Part shown: positions 7,895 through 15,403 of the stretch, one piece after another
Numbering within the stretch: the first letter of the stretch is position 1
Layout: each line of letters opens with the position of its first letter
Source of the DNA: Candidatus Planktophila sp.
Lineage (GTDB): Bacteria; Actinomycetota; Actinomycetes; Nanopelagicales; Nanopelagicaceae
Assembly: GCA_024641555.1 (NCBI GenBank)
Contig: JAHECV010000008.1
Location: 13,683 to 45,133, forward strand
Length of the DNA stretch: 31,451 nucleotides
Direction of reading: 5' to 3'
The notes under the pieces: model-generated
The model's input: the letters and a program-made list of their open reading frames with translations, nothing else
What the model was told of the DNA's origin: nothing
Databases searched by the model: none
Translations under genes and position numbers: made by a program

Positions 7895-10800
7895 CTCTTA
7901 AAACCGTCAACGCGATAGCTAACCGCCACCCACTTGGCACCTGCCGCTGCCTTAGGCGCTTTGCTCGAAGGATAAATTACGATTTTTGTAGTTATCGTTT
8001 TACGTTGCGCCTTTATAAGTTTGCATATCGCTGTTGCCTGACTAGTTGCTTTCACGTTTGCCTTGGCTAAGGATGTGTTCTTTTCGTAGCTATAACCGAT
8101 ACAAGTAACTGTCGCTTTTGGTTTTAGCGTGGCCACATAATTCTTTAGATAGGCAAGATCGTAAACACTTAACTTCAAAGTCGGACTGATTGAGTAGAGA
8201 GTTACATCTGGCACAATTTTTTGAGATGCTAATTGGGCAGCAATCTCGGAGTCTTGCTTAGCTTTGAGCTCTGCGGCCAATCGCGCATCTGCTTCTGCCT
8301 TCAATTGGGCAGCTAGATCAGCGGCGGCTGCGGCGGCTTTAATATCTGCATCCGCCTTATCTCGTGCCGCTTGCAAATCTTTGGCTGCTTTTTCTTGAGC
8401 CGCCTTTAACTCCGCTGCTAGTTTCGCATCTTCATCAGCCTTCAACTTGGCAGCTTTTTCAGCAGCAGAATTATCTATTGCTGCCGCGGTCGTTATTGCG
8501 GCTGCTGGTGGCGCTGGCGGAGTTGGGATTTCAACGGGGTTTGCGATCACAATTTCTGGATCTTCCCGAAGTTCAATGATTACGTATCCATCTTGCGCAG
8601 CAGTTGTGAGAATAGTTGTGGAATCCCCTACTATCGAATAAACCTTGGCGCCGCGCTTAATGCTGGCATTGGTTATCTTTAAGCGAATTGCGTTCTTTGA
8701 TGCATCCACAACCGGAACACTTTCATCTGGTGCTTTCCATGCAACCACAACTGACAATAAAAGATTCGCAACGCCAGTTAAATGGCTTGCGGCATAGGTG
8801 GTGCTTCCCTGCAGATAAGCGGTGATTACCGTATTAACGGGTAGCGAATCTGCGAAATAATCGATTTCTGCTTTGGTGCCTGAGGTAGTGGCAGATAGTC
8901 CACCGTCGTTACCACTGGTTGCAATTATCGTTCCGAACGATGTTGGGCTTGATAAACCAACTAACGATGCTTGAGTCCACTGCGCATGGACCGTTGCCGT
9001 GTCAGTTGGAGTGAATTCCGCACCGGCAGCGCCAATCAACGAGCCCCCACTTTTATCGGTATACCAGCCGTTGAATTTATATCCATTTCGAGTGGCGCCT
9101 TGTAATTGAATCGGCGTTGTTCCTACCGTAAATGTCTCACTCGAAGTTACCGCAGTTCCGCTTTCTGAGTTGTAAGTAATACTGTAAATCTTCGGCGTCC
9201 AAAGGCTATAAAGCGTCTTTGCGCCCACCACAGTCCAAGTGTTAATTGCTGATGCCGTTGTAGTCTCAGCCCATCCTGCAAAGGTGTACTGGCTCCTTGA
9301 GACTGCAGGAGCTGAAGTAATTGCATTTTCGTTGTAATTAATATTTATTGTCGAGCCGCCACTGCCACCGTTGGCGTTAAAAGTTATTGCATGGACATCT
9401 ACAGCAAAGTTGGCTGTTTTAGAGATTGAACTCGTTAGCGCAATATCTAAACGTGTAGCAGTCAGAATCCCATCACTCCAAGATATAAAATGATAATTAG
9501 GGTCGGGTGAAGCTGTAACCGAAGTCGCACTTTCTCCATAATTGACAGTTTGTGAAATTGATCCTGAAATTGATCCATTACTCGCAGCGCTATATGTCGC
9601 GGTGTAGGTATCAATCACAAACGACGCCGTTAAAGAGGTCGTAGTTTCCACCGAAGAAATAGCACGAGGATTCACCGTGGAAGCATCGCTCCAATTTACA
9701 AAATGATAGTGAGCATCTGGAACAGCAGTAACTTGCGAAGAGCTCGAACCGTGATCAATATTCTGTGGATTTGTGCCAACAATTGATCCGTGAGCCCCAG
9801 CTGTAAAATTAACTGAATAAGAATTTAACGTCCACTGCGCAGTCAGGGTAACTGCAGAATTTATAACTGTATAAGTGTCCCCTGGCAAATATTCAACGTT
9901 GCCGCCATCTTTCCATTTTGAGAATGTATAACCGGTCTTTGATAGTCCCACTGCACTCGCAACGGTAAAGGTTTCATTTGGTGCAACACTCGTTTGAGTT
10001 GGAACTGCGCCAGATGATCCCGCTCCGCCAGCATAGGAAACTGCGAATTTTGAGAAATATGTGTAGGCGCCGTTGCTGGTAACAGTACCTCCAGCAGTCG
10101 TCACCGAAACGTTCTTGGCACCATCTGTGCCAGCTGGCGTAGTAATTGTGATCGATGTCGACGAGTTACTTACAATTACGGCGGCGTTTCCGCCAATTGT
10201 GACTGATGATGCCGAACTCAAATTAGTACCGGAAATAACTGTCGAAGTTCCGCCTGCGGCTAAACCTGTTGTCACTGAGAGCGAGGTGATGGTTGGGGGT
10301 GGCGTAAATGGCGAATCCGAACTCCAGGTTATTCCTCCAATTGGAGTTGATGCCGGAGAAACATTTGCTAAGACATACGAACCATCGACCACGAAATTCA
10401 TAGCATTGGCAGATGTGTCATTTAGTAGGTTTGAAAAATCGCGCGCTTGGAGAAGAAACTGTGTTGTTCCGCCAGCGGTAGAAGTCGTAAGCTCAGTAGT
10501 TGGGACAGTTATGTTTGCACCTGAGTAAAGGGCTGCACCTTTTACCAGTCGAATATTTGTCATATACCCCGTAAAAACAGCGCGATCGCTCTTTCCGATG
10601 TACAAAAATCGATTGATTCCACGAAGGCTCATATCAATGTTATAGCGATCATAAATCTTTCTTACGCCATTTATATATAAACTAAAATATCCTGAATTAT
10701 CAACGCTCCATGCGATGTGGCTCCAAACGTCCTTTGTTGGAAATGTATTGGCCCCTGAAGTTCCAGAACACCATTGATTATGACGAATAACAAGAATTTG

Positions 10801-11169
10801 TGTCTCAGTTGTGCAACCACTCGATGTTCTATCGGAGCCAACATTTACATCACCATCGGCTTCAAATCCAGCCGCCCACAGACCTTCTGCGCACAAGCCG
10901 TTTGTAGCGTTGACAGTGCCGCTCACGCTGCACGATCCTGTGTATGTTGGCTTTATCCACATTTCAACGGTGAAGGAATCGGTTTTACCACCTACCACTT
11001 CACCAACATCAAGAATTGTGTCGTAAACATGTTTGATCGTAGCCTGATTAAAGTAAACGCTTCCCGACGGGGCAAGCGCCTGAGCGCTGCTCACAGGAGT
11101 GAGAATTTGGAAGCAAATAGCACTGAGCGAGAGACTCAATAAAGTGGAGAAAATCTTTTTAAATTTCAC
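7891..11169 (-). CDS. Large secreted mosaic protein: LamG-like, IPT/TIG, five B-repeats, coiled coil, OmpA-like end
   Basis: 1092 residues with an export signal (MKFKKIFSTLLSLSLSAICF, cleavage near residue 29-31). Domains: a LamG/concanavalin-like sandwich (37-275, with WIKPTYTGSC and FSLYINGVRK), an IPT/TIG fold (291-371), then five tandem B-repeat modules of about 70 residues (376-446, 450-519, 521-590, 592-657, 660-732). The first, fourth and fifth end in AQWT/SLWT and carry GYTFSKW-type motifs like listerial InlB repeats; the middle two carry HYHFVNWSD/NYHFISWSD. Next come a beta region (735-875), a proline-rich hinge, an alanine/lysine/glutamate coiled coil (900-980), and a C-terminal domain (985-1092) with an OmpA-like feel. 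Probable role: cell-surface adhesion or glycan binding; the coiled coil and last domain may anchor it to the wall. Start is GTG at 11169; an in-frame TGA lies three codons upstream. Function is inferred from architecture only. Confidence 0.88.
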   Translation of the reverse strand: MKFKKIFSTLLSLSLSAICFQILTPVSSAQALAPSGSVYFNQATIKHVYDTILDVGEVVGGKTDSFTVEMWIKPTYTGSCSVSGTVNATNGLCAEGLWAAGFEADGDVNVGSDRTSSGCTTETQILVIRHNQWCSGTSGANTFPTKDVWSHIAWSVDNSGYFSLYINGVRKIYDRYNIDMSLRGINRFLYIGKSDRAVFTGYMTNIRLVKGAALYSGANITVPTTELTTSTAGGTTQFLLQARDFSNLLNDTSANAMNFVVDGSYVLANVSPASTPIGGITWSSDSPFTPPPTITSLSVTTGLAAGGTSTVISGTNLSSASSVTIGGNAAVIVSNSSTSITITTPAGTDGAKNVSVTTAGGTVTSNGAYTYFSKFAVSYAGGAGSSGAVPTQTSVAPNETFTVASAVGLSKTGYTFSKWKDGGNVEYLPGDTYTVINSAVTLTAQWTLNSYSVNFTAGAHGSIVGTNPQNIDHGSSSSQVTAVPDAHYHFVNWSDASTVNPRAISSVETTTSLTASFVIDTYTATYSAASNGSISGSISQTVNYGESATSVTASPDPNYHFISWSDGILTATRLDIALTSSISKTANFAVDVHAITFNANGGSGGSTININYNENAITSAPAVSRSQYTFAGWAETTTASAINTWTVVGAKTLYSLWTPKIYSITYNSESGTAVTSSETFTVGTTPIQLQGATRNGYKFNGWYTDKSGGSLIGAAGAEFTPTDTATVHAQWTQASLVGLSSPTSFGTIIATSGNDGGLSATTSGTKAEIDYFADSLPVNTVITAYLQGSTTYAASHLTGVANLLLSVVVAWKAPDESVPVVDASKNAIRLKITNASIKRGAKVYSIVGDSTTILTTAAQDGYVIIELREDPEIVIANPVEIPTPPAPPAAAITTAAAIDNSAAEKAAKLKADEDAKLAAELKAAQEKAAKDLQAARDKADADIKAAAAAADLAAQLKAEADARLAAELKAKQDSEIAAQLASQKIVPDVTLYSISPTLKLSVYDLAYLKNYVATLKPKATVTCIGYSYEKNTSLAKANVKATSQATAICKLIKAQRKTITTKIVIYPSSKAPKAAAGAKWVAVSYRVDGFKS

Positions 11170-11196
11170 ATTAGCTCACATTCGGCTGGTTTTCGA

Positions 11197-11240
11197 ATAA
11201 AAGAATACTCTTCTTTTATAGGGTTGGCACTCTTTTATAG
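11197..11240. repeat. Inverted plus direct repeats between divergent genes, probable operator
   Basis: ATAAAAGAA (11197-11205) and TTCTTTTAT (11211-11219) are perfect 9-base arms around TACTC. The decamer TCTTTTATAG occurs at 11212-11221 and again at 11231-11240, a 19-base period. GGGTT (11221-11225) and AACCC (11243-11247) form a further inverted pair. The block lies between the secreted-protein gene and the TetR gene, where a TetR-family dimer would be expected to bind. Confidence 0.6.
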
Positions 11241-11271
11241 AAAACCCTTCTATTTCTCGACCCGCCCCATC

Positions 11272-11277
11272 TAGAAT
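11272..11277 (+). promoter_or_regulatory. -10 box of leaderless tetR-family gene
   Basis: TAGAAT ends exactly six bases before the ATG at 11284, so transcription should start on the start codon. No ribosome binding site is present. A good -35 is not visible. Confidence 0.65.
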
Positions 11278-11283
11278 TGGGCC

Positions 11284-11931
11284 ATGTCCGGCAAAGCCAA
11301 GAAACCCGTCCCGCCCGAGCAGGGTCGAAAGGCGGCCTATGTGCTGCGCAATCGTGCGGCGCTGCTGCTTTCGACCCAAGAGGTTTTAGCGGTTAAAGGC
11401 CAGGCGGCCACGATTGAAGATATTGCCGAACACGCCCAGATCGCGGTCAGTACCGTCTACAAACACTTCAAAGATAAAGATGCGCTGATCTCGGCCACCA
11501 TTCTTAACGCTTTTGCCGAATGGGAGATCTGGGCCGAATCGTTTGCGCAGCAGTCAAAAGATCCGCTTGAACAATTGGTATTGCCCATGCGGTTATTTGT
11601 AAGGCTCAATAAGACCCATCCCCACCACGCCCAAACGCTGGTCAATTACTTTGCGGTGGTAGCCCAAATAGTTCCGCAATTACAGGCCAAATTGATTAGC
11701 CACGTAAGTGCGCTCAGCAAAGCCAAGCTCTTAAAGTTAGATAACCCAACTGCGGCTGCGCGACACTTTCATGCCGTGATTACCTTTGCGGTAATTGATC
11801 AAGTCACAAATCCCAAGGCCACCGAGAAAGATGCCGACGAATCTGTGTGTGCAGCGCTTGCCTTATTTGGAATACCCGAAGCGCAGGCCAGAAAGTTGGC
11901 ATTTGCACCGCTTCCTAAATTAGTTAAGTAG
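11284..11931 (+). CDS. TetR family transcriptional regulator
   Basis: 215 residues. The N-terminal DNA-binding domain holds the TetR helix-turn-helix signature ATIEDIAEHAQIAVSTVYKHFKDKDALI at about residues 41-69, preceded by a basic start (SGKAKKPVPPEQGRKAAY). The remaining helical part (about 75-205) is the ligand-binding and dimer domain with no recognisable ligand class. It diverges from the secreted-protein gene across a repeat-rich gap, so autoregulation and control of that gene are likely. It also converges on the arsenate reductase gene with a 12-base overlap, so it is not in that operon. Local codon choice is richer in GC and CCC/GCC codons than in the neighbouring genes. Confidence 0.92.
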   Translation: MSGKAKKPVPPEQGRKAAYVLRNRAALLLSTQEVLAVKGQAATIEDIAEHAQIAVSTVYKHFKDKDALISATILNAFAEWEIWAESFAQQSKDPLEQLVLPMRLFVRLNKTHPHHAQTLVNYFAVVAQIVPQLQAKLISHVSALSKAKLLKLDNPTAAARHFHAVITFAVIDQVTNPKATEKDADESVCAALALFGIPEAQARKLAFAPLPKLVK

Positions 11932-12318
11932 CTCCGCCAATAACTTTTCTACGCGAACTTTAATTTCATCGCGAATCACTCGTACAGGTTCAATCCCCTG
12001 ACCTGCGGGATCTTCCAAAACCCAATCTTCATAGCGCTTACCAGGATAGAACGGGCAAGCATCACCACAGCCCATTGTTATAACGGCATCGGAAGCCTGT
12101 ACTGCTTCTGGCGTTAAAACTTTTGGGGTGTTATTTGCGATATCGATTCCAATCTCAGCCATAGCCGCAACTGCAACCGGATTAATGGAATCTTTAGGGG
12201 CAGAACCGGCGGATAGTACTTCTACGCGTCCCTGACCAAGTTCGCGCATAAAACCCGCCGCCATCTGCGACCGGCCAGCGTTATGAACGCAAACGAAAAG
12301 AACTGTTGGTTTACTCAT
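11920..12318 (-). CDS. arsC: Arsenate reductase, thioredoxin-dependent (LMW phosphatase fold)
   Basis: 132 residues. Reduces arsenate to arsenite in the cytoplasm. The phosphatase-type loop CVHNAGRSQ (residues about 10-18) holds the first catalytic cysteine and arginine. A second cysteine pair lies in GCGDACPFYPG (about 83-93), as in thioredoxin-coupled ArsC rather than in tyrosine phosphatases. The acidic DP of LEDPAG supplies the general acid. The ATG directly follows the stop of the aquaporin gene (TAA then ATG), so the two form one operon in which the channel can release the arsenite produced. No ArsR regulator or ArsB/Acr3 pump is in the window. Confidence 0.93.
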   Translation of the reverse strand: MSKPTVLFVCVHNAGRSQMAAGFMRELGQGRVEVLSAGSAPKDSINPVAVAAMAEIGIDIANNTPKVLTPEAVQASDAVITMGCGDACPFYPGKRYEDWVLEDPAGQGIEPVRVIRDEIKVRVEKLLAELLN

Positions 12319-12981
12319 TTATTTATCAATTCTCTCATTTTGTGGATTCAAAAATGTTGCAACTGCCAATCCGAGCGCGGCTCCAATTATTTGTGCAGTA
12401 ATAAATGGCAGTACCGATGAAGGTGCGATGCCAGCAAATGAGTCAGAGAGGGTTCTGGCTATGGTCACAGCAGGATTGGCAAAGCTAGTCGATGAGGTGA
12501 AGAAATAAGCACTTGAAATATAGGCCCCAACCAGGGCAGGAATATTGGCGGAAATCTTTTGGGCGATTGCGGTAAAGATAATAAAGATCAATCCCGCAGT
12601 TGCCACAATCTCGCTGACGAAAAGTCCTGCGCCGCCACGCAAATTCTGTGAGATTTCTATAGCTGGCAGATCGAAGATGAAATTAGCCAGCGCTACGCCG
12701 CAGACTGCGCCAGCCAATTGAACTGCAACATATCCGGCTGCAGTTGAGGCACTTAAATTCTTTTTAATTAATTGGATTACTGTCACTAGCGGATTGAAAT
12801 GGGCTCCGCTGATGGGTCCTAGCAAGGTGATCAATATGAAGAGAATTAATCCCGTAGCCGCTGAATTAATTGTTAACTGAACCCCAATATCTTGCGAAAT
12901 ATTTGTAGCCATGACGCCCGATCCGATTACGACAAGCAATAAAGTGGCGGTGCCCAGAAATTCAGCCATTAAATCTCGCAT
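12319..12981 (-). CDS. Aquaporin-family (MIP) channel, probable arsenite exit channel
   Basis: 220 residues, six membrane helices and the two half-helix motifs of MIP channels: NPL in HFNPLVTV (about 62-69) and NPA in FANPAVTIA (about 166-174). The first box is NPL, not NPA. Known AqpS-type channels coded beside arsC let arsenite flow out down its gradient; the direct coupling to arsC here supports the same role. The ATG at 12981 has a GGAG five bases upstream; an in-frame GTG at 12987 is the alternative start. A -10 like GATTAT (reverse complement of 12991-12996) would start transcription just before the gene. Glycerol or water transport remains possible. Confidence 0.88.
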   Translation of the reverse strand: MRDLMAEFLGTATLLLVVIGSGVMATNISQDIGVQLTINSAATGLILFILITLLGPISGAHFNPLVTVIQLIKKNLSASTAAGYVAVQLAGAVCGVALANFIFDLPAIEISQNLRGGAGLFVSEIVATAGLIFIIFTAIAQKISANIPALVGAYISSAYFFTSSTSFANPAVTIARTLSDSFAGIAPSSVLPFITAQIIGAALGLAVATFLNPQNERIDK

Positions 12982-13053
12982 TTTCACTCCATAATCATGG
13001 GTGATAGATCAGCAGGAAATCGCCAAGGGCACGGAGTAATATCTGAATTTAAG

Positions 13054-13857
13054 ATGAACCTTTCCATGGAAATTACGCCTGCGCCGTCGCCCAGTGCCCC
13101 GCATATCGTTTTGGTGCACGGCATGGGGTCGGCGGCGACCGCTTGGAAATTATTGACTCCACGACTTTCTCAAAATTACAACGTCATCACGGTGGATTTA
13201 CCAGGACATGGAAAAACGCCGCTAGATAAATCCCAACCAATGGATCCACAATCTTTAGCCCACCTAGTGGTTGCAGAAGTAAAGCGAGAATTCAATGTTG
13301 CTAAATTTGATTTAGTTGGAAACTCATGGGGTGGTTGGATCGCTCTCGAAATGGCAGCAGCGCACCCGGAAAGTGTTAAAAGCGTCGTCGCCCTTGCGCC
13401 AGCAGGATTTTGGTTAGCCACCTTTGTGCAGAGATATCCGGGTACATCATCACTTCGTTTCTTAGCGAAGAATTCTGCACCACTGGCGCCAACATTTTTG
13501 AAGTTCGAATGGTCGAGAAAATTAGGTTTCGAGTCTGTAAGTCCACGTTGGCGAGAGTTTTCAAAAGAGCTTTGCCTAGATGCAACGTTGGCCATGGCCA
13601 ACTCTCCTGGATATTTTCCAGCCTGGGATGGCATGTTAAAGAAGCGCTTTGATTCAGAGATTGATTCATCTATACCTGTGACAATTATTTTCGGTGATAG
13701 CGACCAAACTCTTCCGGAAACTACCTGCCAAGAGCGCACCATGGCGCCGGCGCATGCGCAATGGAAGATATTTTCAGAGTGTGGGCATGCTCCTATGTGG
13801 GATCACCCAGACGATGTTGCAGCCGAGATTTTTGCAATAGCCGGAATTCATAAATGA
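13054..13857 (+). CDS. Alpha/beta hydrolase, coupled to the crtA-like gene
   Basis: 267 residues. Oxyanion region LVHGMGSAATAW, nucleophile elbow GNSWGG, acid in IFGDSDQ and histidine in CGHAPMWDHP give a complete Ser-Asp-His triad. Family members are esterases, lipases or C-C hydrolases; the substrate is unknown. The start is uncertain: the ATG at 13054 is favoured because TAATAT (13037-13042) would start transcription a few bases before it; an ATG at 12997 adds 19 unlikely residues and one at 13066 is also possible. The stop overlaps the crtA-like ATG (ATGA), so the hydrolase should be made together with carotenoid-modifying enzymes. It could hydrolyse or transfer an acyl group on a carotenoid glycoside, which is inference. 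Confidence 0.88.
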   Translation: MNLSMEITPAPSPSAPHIVLVHGMGSAATAWKLLTPRLSQNYNVITVDLPGHGKTPLDKSQPMDPQSLAHLVVAEVKREFNVAKFDLVGNSWGGWIALEMAAAHPESVKSVVALAPAGFWLATFVQRYPGTSSLRFLAKNSAPLAPTFLKFEWSRKLGFESVSPRWREFSKELCLDATLAMANSPGYFPAWDGMLKKRFDSEIDSSIPVTIIFGDSDQTLPETTCQERTMAPAHAQWKIFSECGHAPMWDHPDDVAAEIFAIAGIHK

Positions 13858-14546
13858 GCAAAGATTTAGTTACAGTCATTTATTTTTGGAGAATTAAAAA
13901 GAGCAAAGTTTCTTTCGCGCTTTTACGCATGGCCCTTGATCGTGGTGCACTGCGCCGAACCCCTGGTGTGAAATTTGCCAAAATGCTTGGCACCGGAAGA
14001 GGCGAGACTTTTACACCCCGCGATGCCGATGCAACTCGTTGGGGAGCGCTAATCGTGGTGGAAGATTCGCAGTTGAACAATCTCGACAGTTCAAAGTTAA
14101 TTACGCGTTGGAGATCAAATTGCGAAGATGAAGTTCAATATCTAGTAGATCCAATTTCATCACATGGACTTTGGGCAAAGGTGAACCCCTTTGATTATTC
14201 AAAAGATTCAACAGGCAAGGCATCCCCGGATGGTGAAGTTGTTGCCATAACTCGGGCTCGTATCAAATGGGTCCAAAATTTTAAATTTTGGAAGGCGGTT
14301 CCTCCCGTCACTGCCAGCCTTCATCTTGCTCCAGGCTTAATCAACACCATCGGAATTGGTGAAGCGCCAATCGGCCTGCAAGGAACTTTTTCGCACTGGA
14401 AATCTGGTGGTGATCTTCGCAATTTCGCCTATAAAGGCGCGGCACATCAAAAAGCAATTGCAGAGACTGAGCGCCACGCGTGGTACTCCGAAGAACTCTT
14501 TGCTCGCTTTGCGGTGCGTCAAATTCGCGGATCTCTTACCAAGTAA
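13854..14546 (+). CDS. crtA: CrtA-like carotenoid 2-ketolase (spheroidene monooxygenase family)
   Basis: 230 residues. Matches the CrtA pattern along its length: GTGRGETFTPRDADATRWGALIVVE (about 46-70), a central GEVVAITRARIKW (about 125-137) followed by FWKAVPPV, then GIGEAPIGLQGTFSHWKSG and the C-terminal AHQKAIAETERHAWYSEELFARF. CrtA of purple bacteria is a heme oxygenase that puts a keto group at C2 of 1-hydroxy or 1-methoxy carotenoids. Here it is translationally coupled to the upstream hydrolase and lies 39 bases before a CruF-like gene, whose tertiary alcohol would be the natural substrate end. The recognition is by motif memory and fairly firm; regiochemistry is inference. Confidence 0.8.
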   Translation: MSKDLVTVIYFWRIKKSKVSFALLRMALDRGALRRTPGVKFAKMLGTGRGETFTPRDADATRWGALIVVEDSQLNNLDSSKLITRWRSNCEDEVQYLVDPISSHGLWAKVNPFDYSKDSTGKASPDGEVVAITRARIKWVQNFKFWKAVPPVTASLHLAPGLINTIGIGEAPIGLQGTFSHWKSGGDLRNFAYKGAAHQKAIAETERHAWYSEELFARFAVRQIRGSLTK

Positions 14547-14573
14547 CGGTTTTTCGCCACGCTATTACTAGGG

Positions 14574-14579
14574 CAGAAT
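14574..14579 (+). promoter_or_regulatory. -10 box of leaderless cruF-like gene
   Basis: CAGAAT ends exactly six bases before the ATG at 14586, and there is no ribosome binding site. This would give the cruF-glycosyltransferase-crtD operon its own start, separate from hydrolase-crtA. Confidence 0.55.
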
Positions 14580-14585
14580 TAACCC

Positions 14586-15389
14586 ATGTCGATCCGCCAT
14601 TACAACCCCCGCCGGCGCCATCGTCGCGGAATATCGGACCGCTCACTTGTATTGCTATATGCAACGCTCTTTATTGCTCTCCTATTGCAAGTTTCATATC
14701 CGCTTCTAAATGGAGAGAGCTTACGTGTCGTAACCATTGCCACCGTATATTGGGGGGCTGCAGCGATGGCGCTACATGCGCTGCTTTCATACGGAATGCG
14801 TTACGCACTTTCATTTTTGGGTATCTCGTTATCTTTTGGATTCTTAATTGAACTCCTTGGTGTATCAACCGGTTGGCCATTTGGCATTTATAAATACGAT
14901 GCATCGCTCGGTCCGCAATTAATTAGCGTTCCACTTGTCGTACCTTTTGCCTGGGCGATGATTGCGCATCCCGTCTTGTGTGTTGCCCGTCGCGTATCTG
15001 GCAACTGGGTTTTTTTATACGGCGGCTTTGGGCTAATGGCATATGACTTGTTTTTAGATCCACAAATGGTTTCTGCTGGACGTTGGACTTGGGAAGTACC
15101 TGGGTCACACGTTCCGTTTACACCAGAGGTGCCACTTTCAAATGCCTTTGGCTGGTTGCTATCTGGAATGGCTCTCATCGCAATTTTGCATCTTGCCCTC
15201 CCCCGTGAGCGACGTAAGGAAAGCGCGAGTTACACGGCCGTTGATTTCTTCCTCATCTGGACTTGGTTTGCTGGCGTAGTCTCCAATTTATTCTTCTTTG
15301 GCCGCCCTGGTATCGCATTCTTATTCGGATCTGTCTTTGGGATATTTCTTGCGCCATATATCTTTTCGCGCTGGCTTGGTCGCCCTTAA
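14586..15389 (+). CDS. cruF: CruF-like carotenoid 1,2-hydratase (DUF422 membrane protein)
   Basis: 267 residues, about seven membrane helices after a basic N-terminus (RHYNPRRRHRRG). Family marks are LIELLGVSTGWPFGIYKYD (about 88-106), VPFAWAMIAHP, the acidic GGFGLMAYDLFLDPQMV (about 149-165), and GRWTWEVPGSHV. CruF adds water across the terminal double bond of a psi end, giving a 1-hydroxy-1,2-dihydro end, as in myxol, deinoxanthin and bacterioruberin-type pathways. The gene is followed 14 bases later by the glycosyltransferase, which would act on the new hydroxyl. It appears to have its own leaderless promoter. Confidence 0.85.
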   Translation: MSIRHYNPRRRHRRGISDRSLVLLYATLFIALLLQVSYPLLNGESLRVVTIATVYWGAAAMALHALLSYGMRYALSFLGISLSFGFLIELLGVSTGWPFGIYKYDASLGPQLISVPLVVPFAWAMIAHPVLCVARRVSGNWVFLYGGFGLMAYDLFLDPQMVSAGRWTWEVPGSHVPFTPEVPLSNAFGWLLSGMALIAILHLALPRERRKESASYTAVDFFLIWTWFAGVVSNLFFFGRPGIAFLFGSVFGIFLAPYIFSRWLGRP

Positions 15390-15403
15390 ATTATTAATTT
15401 ATC

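Noticed and set aside
8260..8480. Repetitive alanine-codon DNA as a possible tandem repeat element
   Set aside because: It is explained by the Ala/Lys/Glu coiled coil of the secreted protein; units are not identical in sequence.
10073..11142. Plus-strand open frames of 121-151 residues opposite the secreted protein
   Set aside because: They mirror a Thr/Ser/Val-rich repeat gene on the other strand, which readily gives long antisense frames rich in valine and proline.
11920..12981. TetR gene at 11284 as regulator of the arsenic pair
   Set aside because: It is convergent with arsC, its own promoter region faces the secreted-protein gene, and no matching operator is seen before the channel gene.
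13176..13742. 188-residue minus-strand frame opposite the alpha/beta hydrolase
   Set aside because: The plus-strand product has a full catalytic triad; the antisense product has no family pattern.
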